Shown in pieces: positions 32,925 to 41,939 of a stretch of DNA of 64,000 nt. Under the pieces are notes generated by a model that worked only from the letters and a program-made list of their open reading frames with translations, was not told the origin of the DNA and searched no databases. Numbering within the stretch: the stretch's first letter is position 1; the number at the start of each line of letters is the position of its first letter. The translations under genes were made by a program, and so were the position numbers. The DNA lies in assembly GCF_024662235.1 (NCBI RefSeq), contig NZ_CP096276.1:2542001-2606000 (forward strand), read 5' to 3'. The stretch comes from Pimelobacter simplex (lineage in GTDB: Bacteria; Actinomycetota; Actinomycetes; Propionibacteriales; Nocardioidaceae).

Positions 32925-34867
32925 GAGGTGACCACCTTCTTCTCGCTGGTGACGGTGGGGCCGAGCGACAGCGTCTGGCCGGCGCGCCAGCAGGCGACCC
33001 GGTTGCCCGCCGCGTCGGTGACGAGATCGGGGTCGGCGGAGCGGCAGTGGTCGTCGGCCAGGGGGCAGCGCGCGGCGTACGCGCAGCCGATCGGGATGTC
33101 CGTCGGGTCCACCGGTCGCCCGGCGATGCTGGCCAGCGGGGCGTCGAGGTCGGTCTCCATGTCCGGTACGGCGGCCACCAGGGCGCGCGTGTAGGGATGC
33201 TGCGCTCCGGTCCAGAGGTCGGCGGCGGGCAGCTCCTCGACGATCCGTCCGGCGTACATCACCAGCACCCGGTCGCAGATCTCGGCGACCACGGCGACGT
33301 CATGGCTGATCAGGAGCAGCGCCACGTCGTCGGTGCGGCGGATCTCCCCCAGCAGGTCGAGCACCTGCTGCTGGACGGTGACGTCGAGGGCGGTGGTCGG
33401 CTCGTCGGCGATGATCAGCTGCGGGGTGCCCATCAGGCCCATGCCGATCATCGCCCGCTGGCGCATCCCGCCGGAGAACTCGAACGGGTACTGCTTGGCC
33501 CGGCGCTCCGGGTCGACCACCTTGACGGCACGGAGCCGGTCGACGGCCCGGGCCAGGGCCGCCTTGCGGCTCAGACCCTGGTGCTGACGAGCGACCTCGG
33601 CCAGCTGCGGCCCCATCCGGTGCGCGGGGTTGAAGGAGGTCATGGGGTCCTGGAAGACCACGGACAACGACTGCCCGAGGAGCTTCGCGTCGGCCTCACC
33701 GTCGAGGAGGTCGGTGCCGACGAACGTGAGCTGGTCGGCCTCGACCCGGCCCGGCTCCTCGACCAGCTGCGCCGCCGCCAGGGCGGTGAGCGACTTGCCG
33801 GACCCGGACTCGCCGACGATGGCGACGGCCTGGCCGCGGCCGATGCTGAACGACACCCCTCGGACGGGGCGGATCGCACCCGCCGGGCCGGGGAACGTCA
33901 CGTGCAGGTCGCGTACGTCGAGCACATCACCGCGCTCGGGCGCGGGGGCGGCGTGGGCGTCGGCCCCGGACTCGTCGTCCGGCACCGCGGGCGTACGGGC
34001 CGGCGCGGGCGCCAGGTTGCCCGCCTCCGGGATGCCGAAGCCCCGCGCGATGGCCTCGCCCGTGAGGTTGAAGGCAAGACCGGCGATGATCACCGCGAGG
34101 CCCGGGGCGAGTGCCGCCAAGGGGTGGATGTAGATGCCCGTCAGGCCCTCCTGCATCAACCGGCCCCAGTCGTAGGCGGGCGCCTGGACACCGAGCCCGA
34201 GGAAGGACAGGCCCGCGAAGGCGAGCAGCATCCCGCCGGCACCGATCGAGGCGTTGACGATGAGGGGCTCGGCGATGTTGGGCAGCACGTGGCGGAACAG
34301 GATCCGGAAACGACCGACCCCGGCCACGCGGGCCGCGGCGACGTAGTCGAGCCCGAGGACCCCGGCGACCATGGTCTGGCACAGGCGGGCGAAGGCGGGA
34401 GCACCGGCCATCGCGATCGCGAACACGGCTCCCTTCGCGCCGACACCGAAGACCACCGCGAAGAAGAGCACCAGCAAGAGCCCGGGGAACGCCACCAGCA
34501 CGTTGATCAGGGCCCCCACCAGGCGGCCCATCCGCGGACCGAGGAGGAGTGGTGCCGCGCCGAGCACCAGACCGACGGTGATCGCGATGGCCGTGGAGCA
34601 GACGGCGAGCAGCAGCGAGAGACGCGTCGCCACCAGGACGCGGAAGAAGAGGTCACGCCCGAGGGCGTCCGTGCCGATCCAGTGGTCGCTGGACGGACCC
34701 GCCATGGCGTTGGCCGTGTCGACGGCCACCGCGCGGTCGTGCCAGAGGAGCGGCGCGAGCACGGCCAGCACCACCACCAGGGCGAGCAGGCCGAACCCGA
34801 CCATGCCGACGGGTGTGCTCAGCACGCGGCGCCAGCGCCGGGAAGAGGTCGATGTCGTCATGGTCAT
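32921..34867 (-). CDS. Peptide ABC transporter, permease-ATPase fusion (DppC-DppD)
   Basis: The 648-residue fusion has an N-terminal DppC-like permease (residues about 1-290; DHWIGTDALGRDLFFRVL and the EAA-loop region VAGVGRFRILFRHVLPNIAE). A linker rich in Ala, Pro and Asp leads to a DppD-like ATPase (about 325-648) with GESGSGKSLTA, VFQDPMTSFNP, FSGGMRQRAMIGM, LIIADEPTTALD and the C-terminal cysteine cluster GCAYAARCPLADDHC. Start ATG 34867 shares one base with the DppB stop. Such fusions are known in actinobacteria. It forms the importer with DppB, DppF and the binding protein. Confidence 0.93.
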   Translation of the reverse strand: MTMTTSTSSRRWRRVLSTPVGMVGFGLLALVVVLAVLAPLLWHDRAVAVDTANAMAGPSSDHWIGTDALGRDLFFRVLVATRLSLLLAVCSTAIAITVGLVLGAAPLLLGPRMGRLVGALINVLVAFPGLLLVLFFAVVFGVGAKGAVFAIAMAGAPAFARLCQTMVAGVLGLDYVAAARVAGVGRFRILFRHVLPNIAEPLIVNASIGAGGMLLAFAGLSFLGLGVQAPAYDWGRLMQEGLTGIYIHPLAALAPGLAVIIAGLAFNLTGEAIARGFGIPEAGNLAPAPARTPAVPDDESGADAHAAPAPERGDVLDVRDLHVTFPGPAGAIRPVRGVSFSIGRGQAVAIVGESGSGKSLTALAAAQLVEEPGRVEADQLTFVGTDLLDGEADAKLLGQSLSVVFQDPMTSFNPAHRMGPQLAEVARQHQGLSRKAALARAVDRLRAVKVVDPERRAKQYPFEFSGGMRQRAMIGMGLMGTPQLIIADEPTTALDVTVQQQVLDLLGEIRRTDDVALLLISHDVAVVAEICDRVLVMYAGRIVEELPAADLWTGAQHPYTRALVAAVPDMETDLDAPLASIAGRPVDPTDIPIGCAYAARCPLADDHCRSADPDLVTDAAGNRVACWRAGQTLSLGPTVTSEKKVVTS

Positions 34868-35856
34868 CACGCAGCGCCGATCGTCGAACGTGGGTCGAGG
34901 ATCGCGAGCGTCACGTCGACGAGGGTGTTGATGAGCAGCACCCCGAGGCCGTACACGATCACGATTCCCTGCACCAGCGGGTAGTCCTTGGTGGTGATCG
35001 ACTGGACGATCGTGCTGCCCAGGCCCGGCCAGGAGAAGACGTTCTCCACCAGCACCGTGCCGGCGATCAAGGAGCTGAGCAACAGTCCTCCGATGGTCAG
35101 GGTCGCGGTCACCGCGTTCGGGAGCGCGTGGACGAGGAGGACGCGCAACGGCGGCAGGCGCTTGGCGCGGGCCGTGCGGATGTAGTCGGCTTCGAGGACC
35201 TTGAGCATCTCGACGCGCATGATCCGGGAGAGCACCGCCGCCGAGCCGAGGGCGAGTGCGATGACCGGGAGGACATACGACGACGCGGTCTCGTTGCCCG
35301 CGACGGGCAACCACTGCAGGGTGACGGCGAAGACGTAGACGAGCCCGACGCCGAGCAGGACGCTGGTGCTCGCGAACGCCAGCTCGGTGCGGCGTCGCCT
35401 CCCCTTGCGGGTGAGCACGGCGATCCCGACGCCGACCGGGATGGCGATCGCCACCGCGAGCAGGAACGCGAGCCCACCCAAGGTGGCCGTTGCGGGGAGT
35501 CGCTGCGCGATGGTGTCCGCGACGGGCAGCTGCGTCGCGATCGAGCTGCCGAGGTCACCCTGCACGAGGTTGCCCAGGAAGTGGCCGTACTGGGTGAGCA
35601 GCGGGTCGTTGAGACCCAGCGCCTCGCGCTTCGCCTCCACCAGGTCGGCCGGGGCGGTCATCCCGAGCGAGGCCCGGACCGGGTCCCCCGGCACCAGGTG
35701 GATCATCAGGAAGGACGCCGTCACGAGGACCCAGAGCGACACCAACAGCCGCCCACCTCGCCTGAGGGCGAACCGGGTCCAACGTCCCCCGAGCAGGGGC
35801 CGTCGGCGAACCGGATCGCCGAGGTCCGGTGAGCTGGCTGTCGGTGTCGTGGTCAT
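34867..35856 (-). CDS. dppB: Peptide ABC transporter permease (DppB type)
   Basis: The 329-residue permease starts at ATG 35856 with a GGGAG ribosome site 6-8 bases upstream. It has a short basic N-terminus, MIHLVPGDPVRASLG after the first helix as usual for DppB/OppB, and the EAA region IRTARAKRLPPLRVLLVHALPNA. About six membrane helices are predicted. It pairs with the permease half of the next gene. The gap to the binding-protein gene is 41 bp, so all are in one operon. Confidence 0.93.
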   Translation of the reverse strand: MTTTPTASSPDLGDPVRRRPLLGGRWTRFALRRGGRLLVSLWVLVTASFLMIHLVPGDPVRASLGMTAPADLVEAKREALGLNDPLLTQYGHFLGNLVQGDLGSSIATQLPVADTIAQRLPATATLGGLAFLLAVAIAIPVGVGIAVLTRKGRRRRTELAFASTSVLLGVGLVYVFAVTLQWLPVAGNETASSYVLPVIALALGSAAVLSRIMRVEMLKVLEADYIRTARAKRLPPLRVLLVHALPNAVTATLTIGGLLLSSLIAGTVLVENVFSWPGLGSTIVQSITTKDYPLVQGIVIVYGLGVLLINTLVDVTLAILDPRSTIGAA

Positions 35857-35897
35857 GCGGGATCTCCCGTGAGAGGTGGATGAAGCGCTCGGGCAGC

Positions 35898-37484
35898 TCA
35901 GCCGAGCATGCGGATGGCGCTGGGGACGAGGATCGCGCCGGTGGTGAGCTCCGCGCCCTTGAGGAAGGTCGGGTTCGAGCTCCCCGCGAACGGGACGAGG
36001 TCGGCGGCCGCGAACAGGCTCTCCTCGGCGGCGAGCCAGTCGGGGCAGCTCTCGGAGCCCACCTTGGCGTTGGCCGCCTCGACCTTGGCCTCGTAGTCGG
36101 CGTTGTCGATGTGGGAGAAGTTGTTGGCGGTGTCGCCGGACAGGAACGGCACCATCTGGTCGGGCGAGTTGACGCCCACGGTCTCCCACGCGATGTCCCA
36201 GTCACCCGTCGTGAAGAGCGGCTCGGACAGCTGCGAGGTGCTCAGCAGCTTGGCGTTGACCTTGATCCCGATCGCCTTCCAGTTCTCGACGGCGAGCTCG
36301 GACGCGGCGGCGGCCGGGTTGCCCGCGAAGTTGTCGACCAGGAGGCTCAGCTCGAGCTTCTTGCCGTCCTTCGTCCGGATGCCGTCGGAGCCCTTGACCC
36401 ACCCCGCCTCGTCGAGGAGGGCCCCGGCGGCCTTGGCGTCGAAGGCCGGCACCGCACCGGTGGTCGTGCCCTGGCACGCGATGGGCGGCATCGGGGCGAG
36501 CTGGGTGGTGGGGATGCCCTTGCCGGCGGTCAGGACGTCCGCCAGCTGGGTGTAGTCGATGCCCTGGGTGAGCGCCATCCGGACGGCCGGGTCGCTGGTC
36601 AGGTGGCCCTCGGCGTGGTTGTACCACTGCTCGCCGAGGATGATCGGGAGGTCGGCCGACGCGACGCCGGCCTTGTCCAGACGCTCGGCGTCAGGCCCCT
36701 TGATCGTCGCCGCGTTGAGCGTCCCGGTGAGGAGACCGTTCGCGGCGGTGGTCTCGTTGAGAACCACGGTGGCGTCGATCTGGGCCGGCATGCCCTTGGT
36801 CGCGGTCGAGGCGCCGTCGGGGCCCCACGTGTAGCCCTCGCGGACCTTGTAGACGTACTTGCTGCCCGGGACCGAGCTCTCCAGCACGTAGGGGCCGGTA
36901 CCGGACGTCCCGTCCGTGAGGGTGCTGCGATCCTTCAGCCCGGCCTCGCACACCATGGGGACCTTGGCCAGGGCGTTGAGGACGAACGGTCCGGTGACGC
37001 CGACCTTGATGGTGACGGTCGAGCCGGACGCGGTCGCCGTGGAACCCGCGGGGTAGTAGAGCCCGAGGAACGGGCTCTTGTTCGCCTCGTCGCTGAGGTA
37101 GGTGAGGTTGTCGACGACCGTCTGCGCATCGAAGGGCGAGCCGTCGGAGCAGGTCACCCCGTCGCGGATCTCGAGCGTGATGGTCTTGCCGTCGACCTTC
37201 CAGGAGTCCGCGAGCTGCGACTGGATCTCGCCCGTGTCGGCCGCGACGGACAGCAGGCTGTCGTAGGCGAACTGGGTGAGCTGGGTGAGGTTGCCGGTCA
37301 ACGACTGCTGGGGGTCGAGGGCGCCGGGATCGGAGTTCATCGCGAACGCGAAGGTCTTGCCGTCGGCGTACGACTTCGGGCCGTTGTCGGACCCGCTGCC
37401 GGAGCTGCAGGCGACGAGGCCGGCGGTGCCGACCAGCGAGAGGGAGAGTGCCAGCAGGGCACTCCTGGTGGTGACGGTCCTCAT
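35898..37484 (-). CDS. Peptide ABC transporter substrate-binding lipoprotein (SBP family 5)
   Basis: The 528-residue lipoprotein (lipobox LVAC at about residue 26) has the family-5 layout: FAMNSDPGALDPQQSLTGN, LADSWKVDGKTITLEIRDGV with CSDGSPFDAQTVVDNL, GTSGTGPYVLE and AVRMALTQGIDYTQLADVL. These proteins capture di- or oligopeptides outside the membrane and define importer specificity, which cannot be read from sequence. It is the first gene of the eight-gene operon ending with pucR at 25215. Confidence 0.94.
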   Translation of the reverse strand: MRTVTTRSALLALSLSLVGTAGLVACSSGSGSDNGPKSYADGKTFAFAMNSDPGALDPQQSLTGNLTQLTQFAYDSLLSVAADTGEIQSQLADSWKVDGKTITLEIRDGVTCSDGSPFDAQTVVDNLTYLSDEANKSPFLGLYYPAGSTATASGSTVTIKVGVTGPFVLNALAKVPMVCEAGLKDRSTLTDGTSGTGPYVLESSVPGSKYVYKVREGYTWGPDGASTATKGMPAQIDATVVLNETTAANGLLTGTLNAATIKGPDAERLDKAGVASADLPIILGEQWYNHAEGHLTSDPAVRMALTQGIDYTQLADVLTAGKGIPTTQLAPMPPIACQGTTTGAVPAFDAKAAGALLDEAGWVKGSDGIRTKDGKKLELSLLVDNFAGNPAAAASELAVENWKAIGIKVNAKLLSTSQLSEPLFTTGDWDIAWETVGVNSPDQMVPFLSGDTANNFSHIDNADYEAKVEAANAKVGSESCPDWLAAEESLFAAADLVPFAGSSNPTFLKGAELTTGAILVPSAIRMLG

Positions 37485-37520
37485 GTCGTTCCTCTTCGGG
37501 TGTAGGGAGTGCGGGGGTGT

Positions 37521-37646
37521 TCAGTCGGGGACGCGGATGATCAGCCGGCCGTCATGGACGGGCTGGTCGCGGTCGCCGGGTGCAGCGCGCACGCTGGACG
37601 AGGTCTTCGCGCGCCGAGCCGCTGCATCGAAGGACGTCTTTTCCAT
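37521..37646 (-). CDS. Possible 41-residue leader ORF upstream of the peptide operon
   Basis: An ATG-started frame (MEKTSFDAAARRAKTSSSVR to GRLIIRVPD) lies in the 392-bp gap between the binding-protein gene and the divergent P1 peptidase. No ribosome site is seen on this strand and no family is recognised. The rest of the gap (37647-37876) shows only promoter-like sequence. It may be chance. Confidence 0.25.
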   Translation of the reverse strand: MEKTSFDAAARRAKTSSSVRAAPGDRDQPVHDGRLIIRVPD

Positions 37647-37876
37647 CACACTAAGGAGCCTGGGCCGCCGAAGTGTTCATGCGATCCCCCAATTCAAGGG
37701 GCACCCCGCTGTCCAAGACGCCAACGGCCCTCATCGTGAGACCACGGCACCGAGGGGCCCGGACCAGGCCGCCGCCACCACCCGGTGGTGTTGGCCAGGC
37801 CGACGACGGCAGGCGCCCGATGTCGTGGCCGAGCACGATGACGCTGGGGCGCGCGCTGGGCGAGATTGCTTCCGTG

Positions 37877-38923
37877 ATGGAACAGGACAGCGCGGCGGCG
37901 GCACCTGCCGGCGGCATGCGCCCTCGTGACCTCGGGATGTCCTTCGGACCGCTTCCGACCGGGCGTACGAACACGATCGTCGACGTCGGCGACCTGCGGG
38001 TCGGCCACGCGACCGTGCACGACGACGATCGTGGCGTCCACACGGGCGTGACAGCGATCCTGAACGACGACCTCGCGGCCGGTCTGCCGCTTCCGGCCGC
38101 CCTGTACGTCGGCAACGGGTACGGGAAGCTGGTCGGTGCCACCCAGATCGGGACCACCGGCCAGGTCGAGACGCCCGTCATGCTCACCTCGACGCTGTCG
38201 ACGTTCCGGGTCGCCGACCACCTGATCACCTGGATGCAGGGCCGGCGAGCAACCGCCCTCCGGTCGATCAACCCGGTGGTCGGGGAGATCAACGACACCT
38301 GGCTGTCCGCAGAGCATGACCACCGCCTCGAGGACGAGGCGGTGGTCGAGGCCCTGGACTCCGCGAGCCGGGACGTCGTCGCCGGAGGCAATGTCGGAGG
38401 CGGGGCCGGAGCCTGCGCACTCGGGTTCAAGGCAGGGATCGGCTCTGCGTCACGGCGGGTTCGCGTTCGCGGGCAGGAGCACCACCTCGGCGTCCTGGTC
38501 CAGGCCAACATGACCGGCGAGCTCCGGCTCCAGGGCCGCCGCGTGCCCCCTGGGTCGCTGGGGCTCCCCGTCGCGGGCCCGACCTCGGAGGAAGGCTCGT
38601 GCATGGTCGTGGTGGCGGTCGACTTCCCCAGCACTCCGCACGAGCTCGAACGCATCGCGCGGCGGGGCGTCTTCGGTCTCGGTCGCGTCGGGGCGGCGTA
38701 CAGCCACGGCAGCGGCGACTACGCGATCAGCCTCTCCACGGACCGTCGCGTTGCGCCCGGCCTGCGGCCCGCGGACCTCGACGAGGTGTTCGGCGCGACC
38801 CTCGACTGCGTCGAGGAAGCCGTCGTCGATGCCCTCTGCGCGGCCGACACGGTCGAGCTCAGCACCGGTCGTGTCGCCCACCGCGTTCCGGACCACGCCT
38901 GGACGGACGGGCTCCGCCCGTGA
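37877..38923 (+). CDS. P1-family (DmpA-like) self-processing aminopeptidase, second copy
   Basis: The 348-residue protein has the P1 landmarks MSFGPLPTGRTNTIVDVGDL, GGNVGGGAGACALGF and AGIGSASRR at the self-cleavage and nucleophile site. It differs from the copy at 22635 in lacking Thr in the GGGTG motif (GGGAG here). The frame is open to 37673, but the extra N-terminus (Pro/Arg-rich) lacks family resemblance; ATG 37877 is preferred with moderate certainty. It is divergent from the importer operon and overlaps the racemase-like gene by 4 bp (GTGA). It is cytoplasmic, probably releasing N-terminal residues from imported peptides. Confidence 0.87.
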   Translation: MEQDSAAAAPAGGMRPRDLGMSFGPLPTGRTNTIVDVGDLRVGHATVHDDDRGVHTGVTAILNDDLAAGLPLPAALYVGNGYGKLVGATQIGTTGQVETPVMLTSTLSTFRVADHLITWMQGRRATALRSINPVVGEINDTWLSAEHDHRLEDEAVVEALDSASRDVVAGGNVGGGAGACALGFKAGIGSASRRVRVRGQEHHLGVLVQANMTGELRLQGRRVPPGSLGLPVAGPTSEEGSCMVVVAVDFPSTPHELERIARRGVFGLGRVGAAYSHGSGDYAISLSTDRRVAPGLRPADLDEVFGATLDCVEEAVVDALCAADTVELSTGRVAHRVPDHAWTDGLRP

Positions 38924-39624
38924 CGATCCAGCCCTCCCTCCTGGGCGTCCTCGGCGGGATGGGCCCCATCGCGACCGCCTACTTCTTCGAGCAGCTCATC
39001 GCCGCCACGCCGGCAAGCGTGGACCAGGAGCACATCCCCGTCGTGATCTGGAGCGACGGACGGGTCCCGGACCGCACCGATGCGCTCCTGGGCCGCGGGC
39101 CCTCCCCCGTCCCCGCCATGAGCGAGGGCTGGCACGCGCTGCGCAACGCCGGCGCCGACCTCATCGCGATCCCGTGCAACACCGCGCATGCGTTCCTGGC
39201 CGACCTCGACCTCACCCCGCGTCACGGGTTCGTCGACATGATCGCGGCGACGATCGAGGCGGCGGCAGCCCTGTCGTCGGGGCGAGTCGGCCTGTTCGCG
39301 ACGCGCGGCACGCGGCTCACGGGACTGTACGACCGTGCGGCCCAGGAGCACGGCCTCGACCTGGTCCACGTGGACGAGGACGACCAGGAGAACCTGATCG
39401 ACGAGGCGATCCGGATCGTCAAGGGCGGCGCGGACCCGGACCTGGCGGAGCGCCTGATCGAGGAAGCGACCCGGGCTCTCGCCGCGTCGGGATGCGATGT
39501 CGTCCTGGCCGCGTGCACGGAGATCCCCCTGGCCAGCAGGCGCGCGGCGCAGGTGCTCCCGGTGGTGGACTCGGTCGCGTGCCTGGCCGACGCCTGCGTG
39601 AAGGCCTTCGCTCCCGGTCGCTGA
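38920..39624 (+). CDS. Aspartate/glutamate racemase-family protein
   Basis: The 234-residue protein shows both half-sites of the PLP-independent racemase family: N-terminal LLGVLGGMGPIATAYFFEQL, first cysteine in IAIPCNTAHAFLADL, and second in VVLAACTEIPLA. The two cysteines act as the acid/base pair for Asp or Glu racemisation. GTG 38920 overlaps the P1 stop; the open frame further upstream is a shadow. In this setting it would convert D-Asp or D-Glu (for example from cell-wall peptides) to the L form; substrate is inferred. Confidence 0.9.
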   Translation: MTIQPSLLGVLGGMGPIATAYFFEQLIAATPASVDQEHIPVVIWSDGRVPDRTDALLGRGPSPVPAMSEGWHALRNAGADLIAIPCNTAHAFLADLDLTPRHGFVDMIAATIEAAAALSSGRVGLFATRGTRLTGLYDRAAQEHGLDLVHVDEDDQENLIDEAIRIVKGGADPDLAERLIEEATRALAASGCDVVLAACTEIPLASRRAAQVLPVVDSVACLADACVKAFAPGR

Positions 39625-39633
39625 TCGTCCCGG

Positions 39634-40755
39634 TCAGCCGCGTGGAGCGGGCCGGCGCGCGAGGTCGAGCCCGTCCCACCCGTACGACGTGGCGATCGCG
39701 CCGAGGAGTGGCTCGATGACCTCGAACCCGGCGTCGCTGTTGGTCATCACCACCGCGCCCTGCCCGGTCGCGGTGCTGGCGAGGAGACAGCACCGGTACC
39801 CCTCGTTGACCCCGGTGTGACCGAACCACGTCGCCGACTCGTCCTGGACCCGCAGGAACGTGCCCACGCCGATGGCGTTCAAGCCGCCGGTCACCTCGGC
39901 GCCGGCCGGGAGAGCGACCTCGGGACGCACCATCTCTGCGGCGCGTTCACGCGTGAGCAGACCCTCCCCGGCCGCACTCGAGGATCGCTGGACGCTCAGC
40001 GCGACCTCGAGAAGGTCGCTCGGCGTCGACCAGAGGCCGGCGGCGAGCTGCTCCGGGTAGGTGTGCCACGCGCCGTCGACCTCGCTTCCGTCGGCGCGGT
40101 GCCCATGGGCCGCGCGGTGCGACCACGCCTCGGGCAGCGGCTGCGCGAAGGTGCTGTCCCGCATCCCCAGGGGCGAGAGCACCAGCTCGTCGAGGAGCCG
40201 CTCGGCACCGAGCCCGGTGAGCTCCTCGACAAGCAGCTGGATCACCGTCGTTCCGCCCCCCGAGTAGAGGAACTCGGTCCCCACCGGGTGCTCCCGCCGG
40301 ACGGCCGGCGAGTTGGCCGGCGCCGTCCCGTCGAGCACCTGGAGGAGCGACGGGACGGGGGTGCCTGCCGCATAACCCAGGAAGCCGGACGTGCTCAGCC
40401 CGGCGGTGTGGGTGGCGAGCTGACGCAGGGTGACCCGCGGTCGTCCCCCGCCGTCGGCCGGGACGTGCCACTGCCTCAAGCGCTCGTTGACGTCCTCGTC
40501 CAGGGCGAGGTCGCCGCGGTCGACCAGTCGCAGGACCGCGACGAGCGAGACGAGCTTGCTGATGGAGCAAGCCTGGAACACGGTCTGCGCCGTGACGGCC
40601 GAAGGCTCCCCGGAGGACCGCACCCCGAAGGCGCGCCGCTCCACGATCCGGCCCTGGTCGAGGATGGCCACCGAGCAGCCGGGAACCTGCGCCTCGCGCA
40701 TCAACGCCGGCACGTCGAGGCCGCACAGCGTCCCCGCCGCGTCTCGAAGAGACAT
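39634..40755 (-). CDS. S12 serine hydrolase
   Basis: The 373-residue protein starts at ATG 40755, 7 bp after the M19 stop. Motifs are S64-x-x-K67 in QACSISKLVSL, a divergent second motif YSG in FLYSGGGTTVIQLL (Asn replaced by Gly) and HTG in WFGHTGVNEGY. The YSG form is typical of an esterase/beta-lactamase-like subgroup. No signal peptide or C-terminal lipocalin domain is present. Co-transcription with a dipeptidase supports a role in peptide or amide hydrolysis; substrate is unknown. Confidence 0.87.
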   Translation of the reverse strand: MSLRDAAGTLCGLDVPALMREAQVPGCSVAILDQGRIVERRAFGVRSSGEPSAVTAQTVFQACSISKLVSLVAVLRLVDRGDLALDEDVNERLRQWHVPADGGGRPRVTLRQLATHTAGLSTSGFLGYAAGTPVPSLLQVLDGTAPANSPAVRREHPVGTEFLYSGGGTTVIQLLVEELTGLGAERLLDELVLSPLGMRDSTFAQPLPEAWSHRAAHGHRADGSEVDGAWHTYPEQLAAGLWSTPSDLLEVALSVQRSSSAAGEGLLTRERAAEMVRPEVALPAGAEVTGGLNAIGVGTFLRVQDESATWFGHTGVNEGYRCCLLASTATGQGAVVMTNSDAGFEVIEPLLGAIATSYGWDGLDLARRPAPRG

Positions 40756-40762
40756 CGCGGGC

Positions 40763-41845
40763 TCAGCGCCGGCCGGCGGCAACGGACTCCGCACCGGTCT
40801 CGTCGAGGACACGCAGCACGTTGGCACCCGTCAATCGGGACAGGTCGCGCGCCGACCACCCGCGCTCGGCGAGCCGGTCGAGCAGCGGCGCGAATCCCGA
40901 GACGGACGTCATCCCCTCCGGGAAGTCGTCGAAGCCGTCGTAGTCCGAGCCCAGGCCGATGTGGTCGATGCCCGCGACCTCCCGGGCGTGCTCGACGTGG
41001 TCGGCGACGTGGTCGACCGTCACGGGGGGACGAGGCCCCTGCTGTCCCCCGCGGAACCACGCGTCGTACTCCTCGCTCAGGAACATCGGCACGAACGCGA
41101 CCATCAGGACACCGCCGTTGCCCGGCAGCGACGCGAGCACGTCGTCCGGGACGTTGCGCGGATGCGCGCACAGCGCCTGGCAGGACGAGTGGCTGAAGAT
41201 GACGGGCGCCGACGACGTACGGATCGCGTCGCGCATGGTGTCGGCCGACACGTGGGAAAGGTCGGCCAGGACACCGAGACGGTTCATCTCGCGCACGACC
41301 TCGCGACCGAAGTCCGACAGCCCGCCCAGGACGGGCTCGTCCGTCGCAGAATCGGCCCACGGCACGTTGTAGTTGTGGGTGAGCGTCATGTACCTGAGCC
41401 CGAGGCGGGCCATCATCCGCAGCACCGCGAGAGAGCCGCCGATGCTGTCGCCGCCCTCCGCACCGAGGAGCGAGGCGATCTTCCCGCGACCCCAGATACG
41501 CCGTACGTCATCGCCGGTCCGGGCGAGCTCGAACACCTCGGGATAGCGATCGAGCAGCCGGTAGACGAAGTCGATCTGCTCGAAGGTGTACTGCACCGCC
41601 TCGACCGCGGGAAGCTCGCTGTCCGCATACACCGACCAGAACTGCCCACCGACACCCCCTCGCCGCAGCCGATCCACATCGGTCTGGAACGGCGATCCCG
41701 CCAGGAGACCCTCGACGGAGTAGCCGGCGATGTTGCGGGCCCGGTGGGGCAGGTCGTTGTGACCGTCGATCACCTGCGCGAGCTCCAGCGCCTGGTGGAC
41801 GACGGGGTGGGTGACCGCAGGCGGAACGACGGCATTCGGTGACAT
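40763..41845 (-). CDS. M19-family (renal-type) dipeptidase
   Basis: The 360-residue zinc dipeptidase has its metal-site motifs: VIDGHNDLPHRAR (HxD), GAEGGDSIGGS (bridging Glu), LADLSHVSADTM and VIFSHSSCQALCAHPRNVPD (two His), and GLGSDYDGFDDFPEG (Asp). Family members cleave dipeptides and tolerate a D-residue at the C-terminal position, which suits the island. There is no signal peptide, unlike the mammalian enzyme, so it is cytoplasmic. It is the first gene of a two-gene unit with the S12 hydrolase. Confidence 0.94.
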   Translation of the reverse strand: MSPNAVVPPAVTHPVVHQALELAQVIDGHNDLPHRARNIAGYSVEGLLAGSPFQTDVDRLRRGGVGGQFWSVYADSELPAVEAVQYTFEQIDFVYRLLDRYPEVFELARTGDDVRRIWGRGKIASLLGAEGGDSIGGSLAVLRMMARLGLRYMTLTHNYNVPWADSATDEPVLGGLSDFGREVVREMNRLGVLADLSHVSADTMRDAIRTSSAPVIFSHSSCQALCAHPRNVPDDVLASLPGNGGVLMVAFVPMFLSEEYDAWFRGGQQGPRPPVTVDHVADHVEHAREVAGIDHIGLGSDYDGFDDFPEGMTSVSGFAPLLDRLAERGWSARDLSRLTGANVLRVLDETGAESVAAGRR

Positions 41846-41939
41846 CGAGATGGCTTCCTTCGATCGGCGAGAAACACCTCATCCTCGCCGAGCAGGCCGG
41901 CGACGTCTTGAGCGATCTCGACCAGAGGCTGGTGATCCG

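Noticed and set aside
38326..38349. Hairpin CACCGCCTC/GAGGCGGTG
   Set aside because: It lies inside the P1 peptidase coding sequence and follows from codons for His-Arg-Leu-Glu and Glu-Ala-Val.
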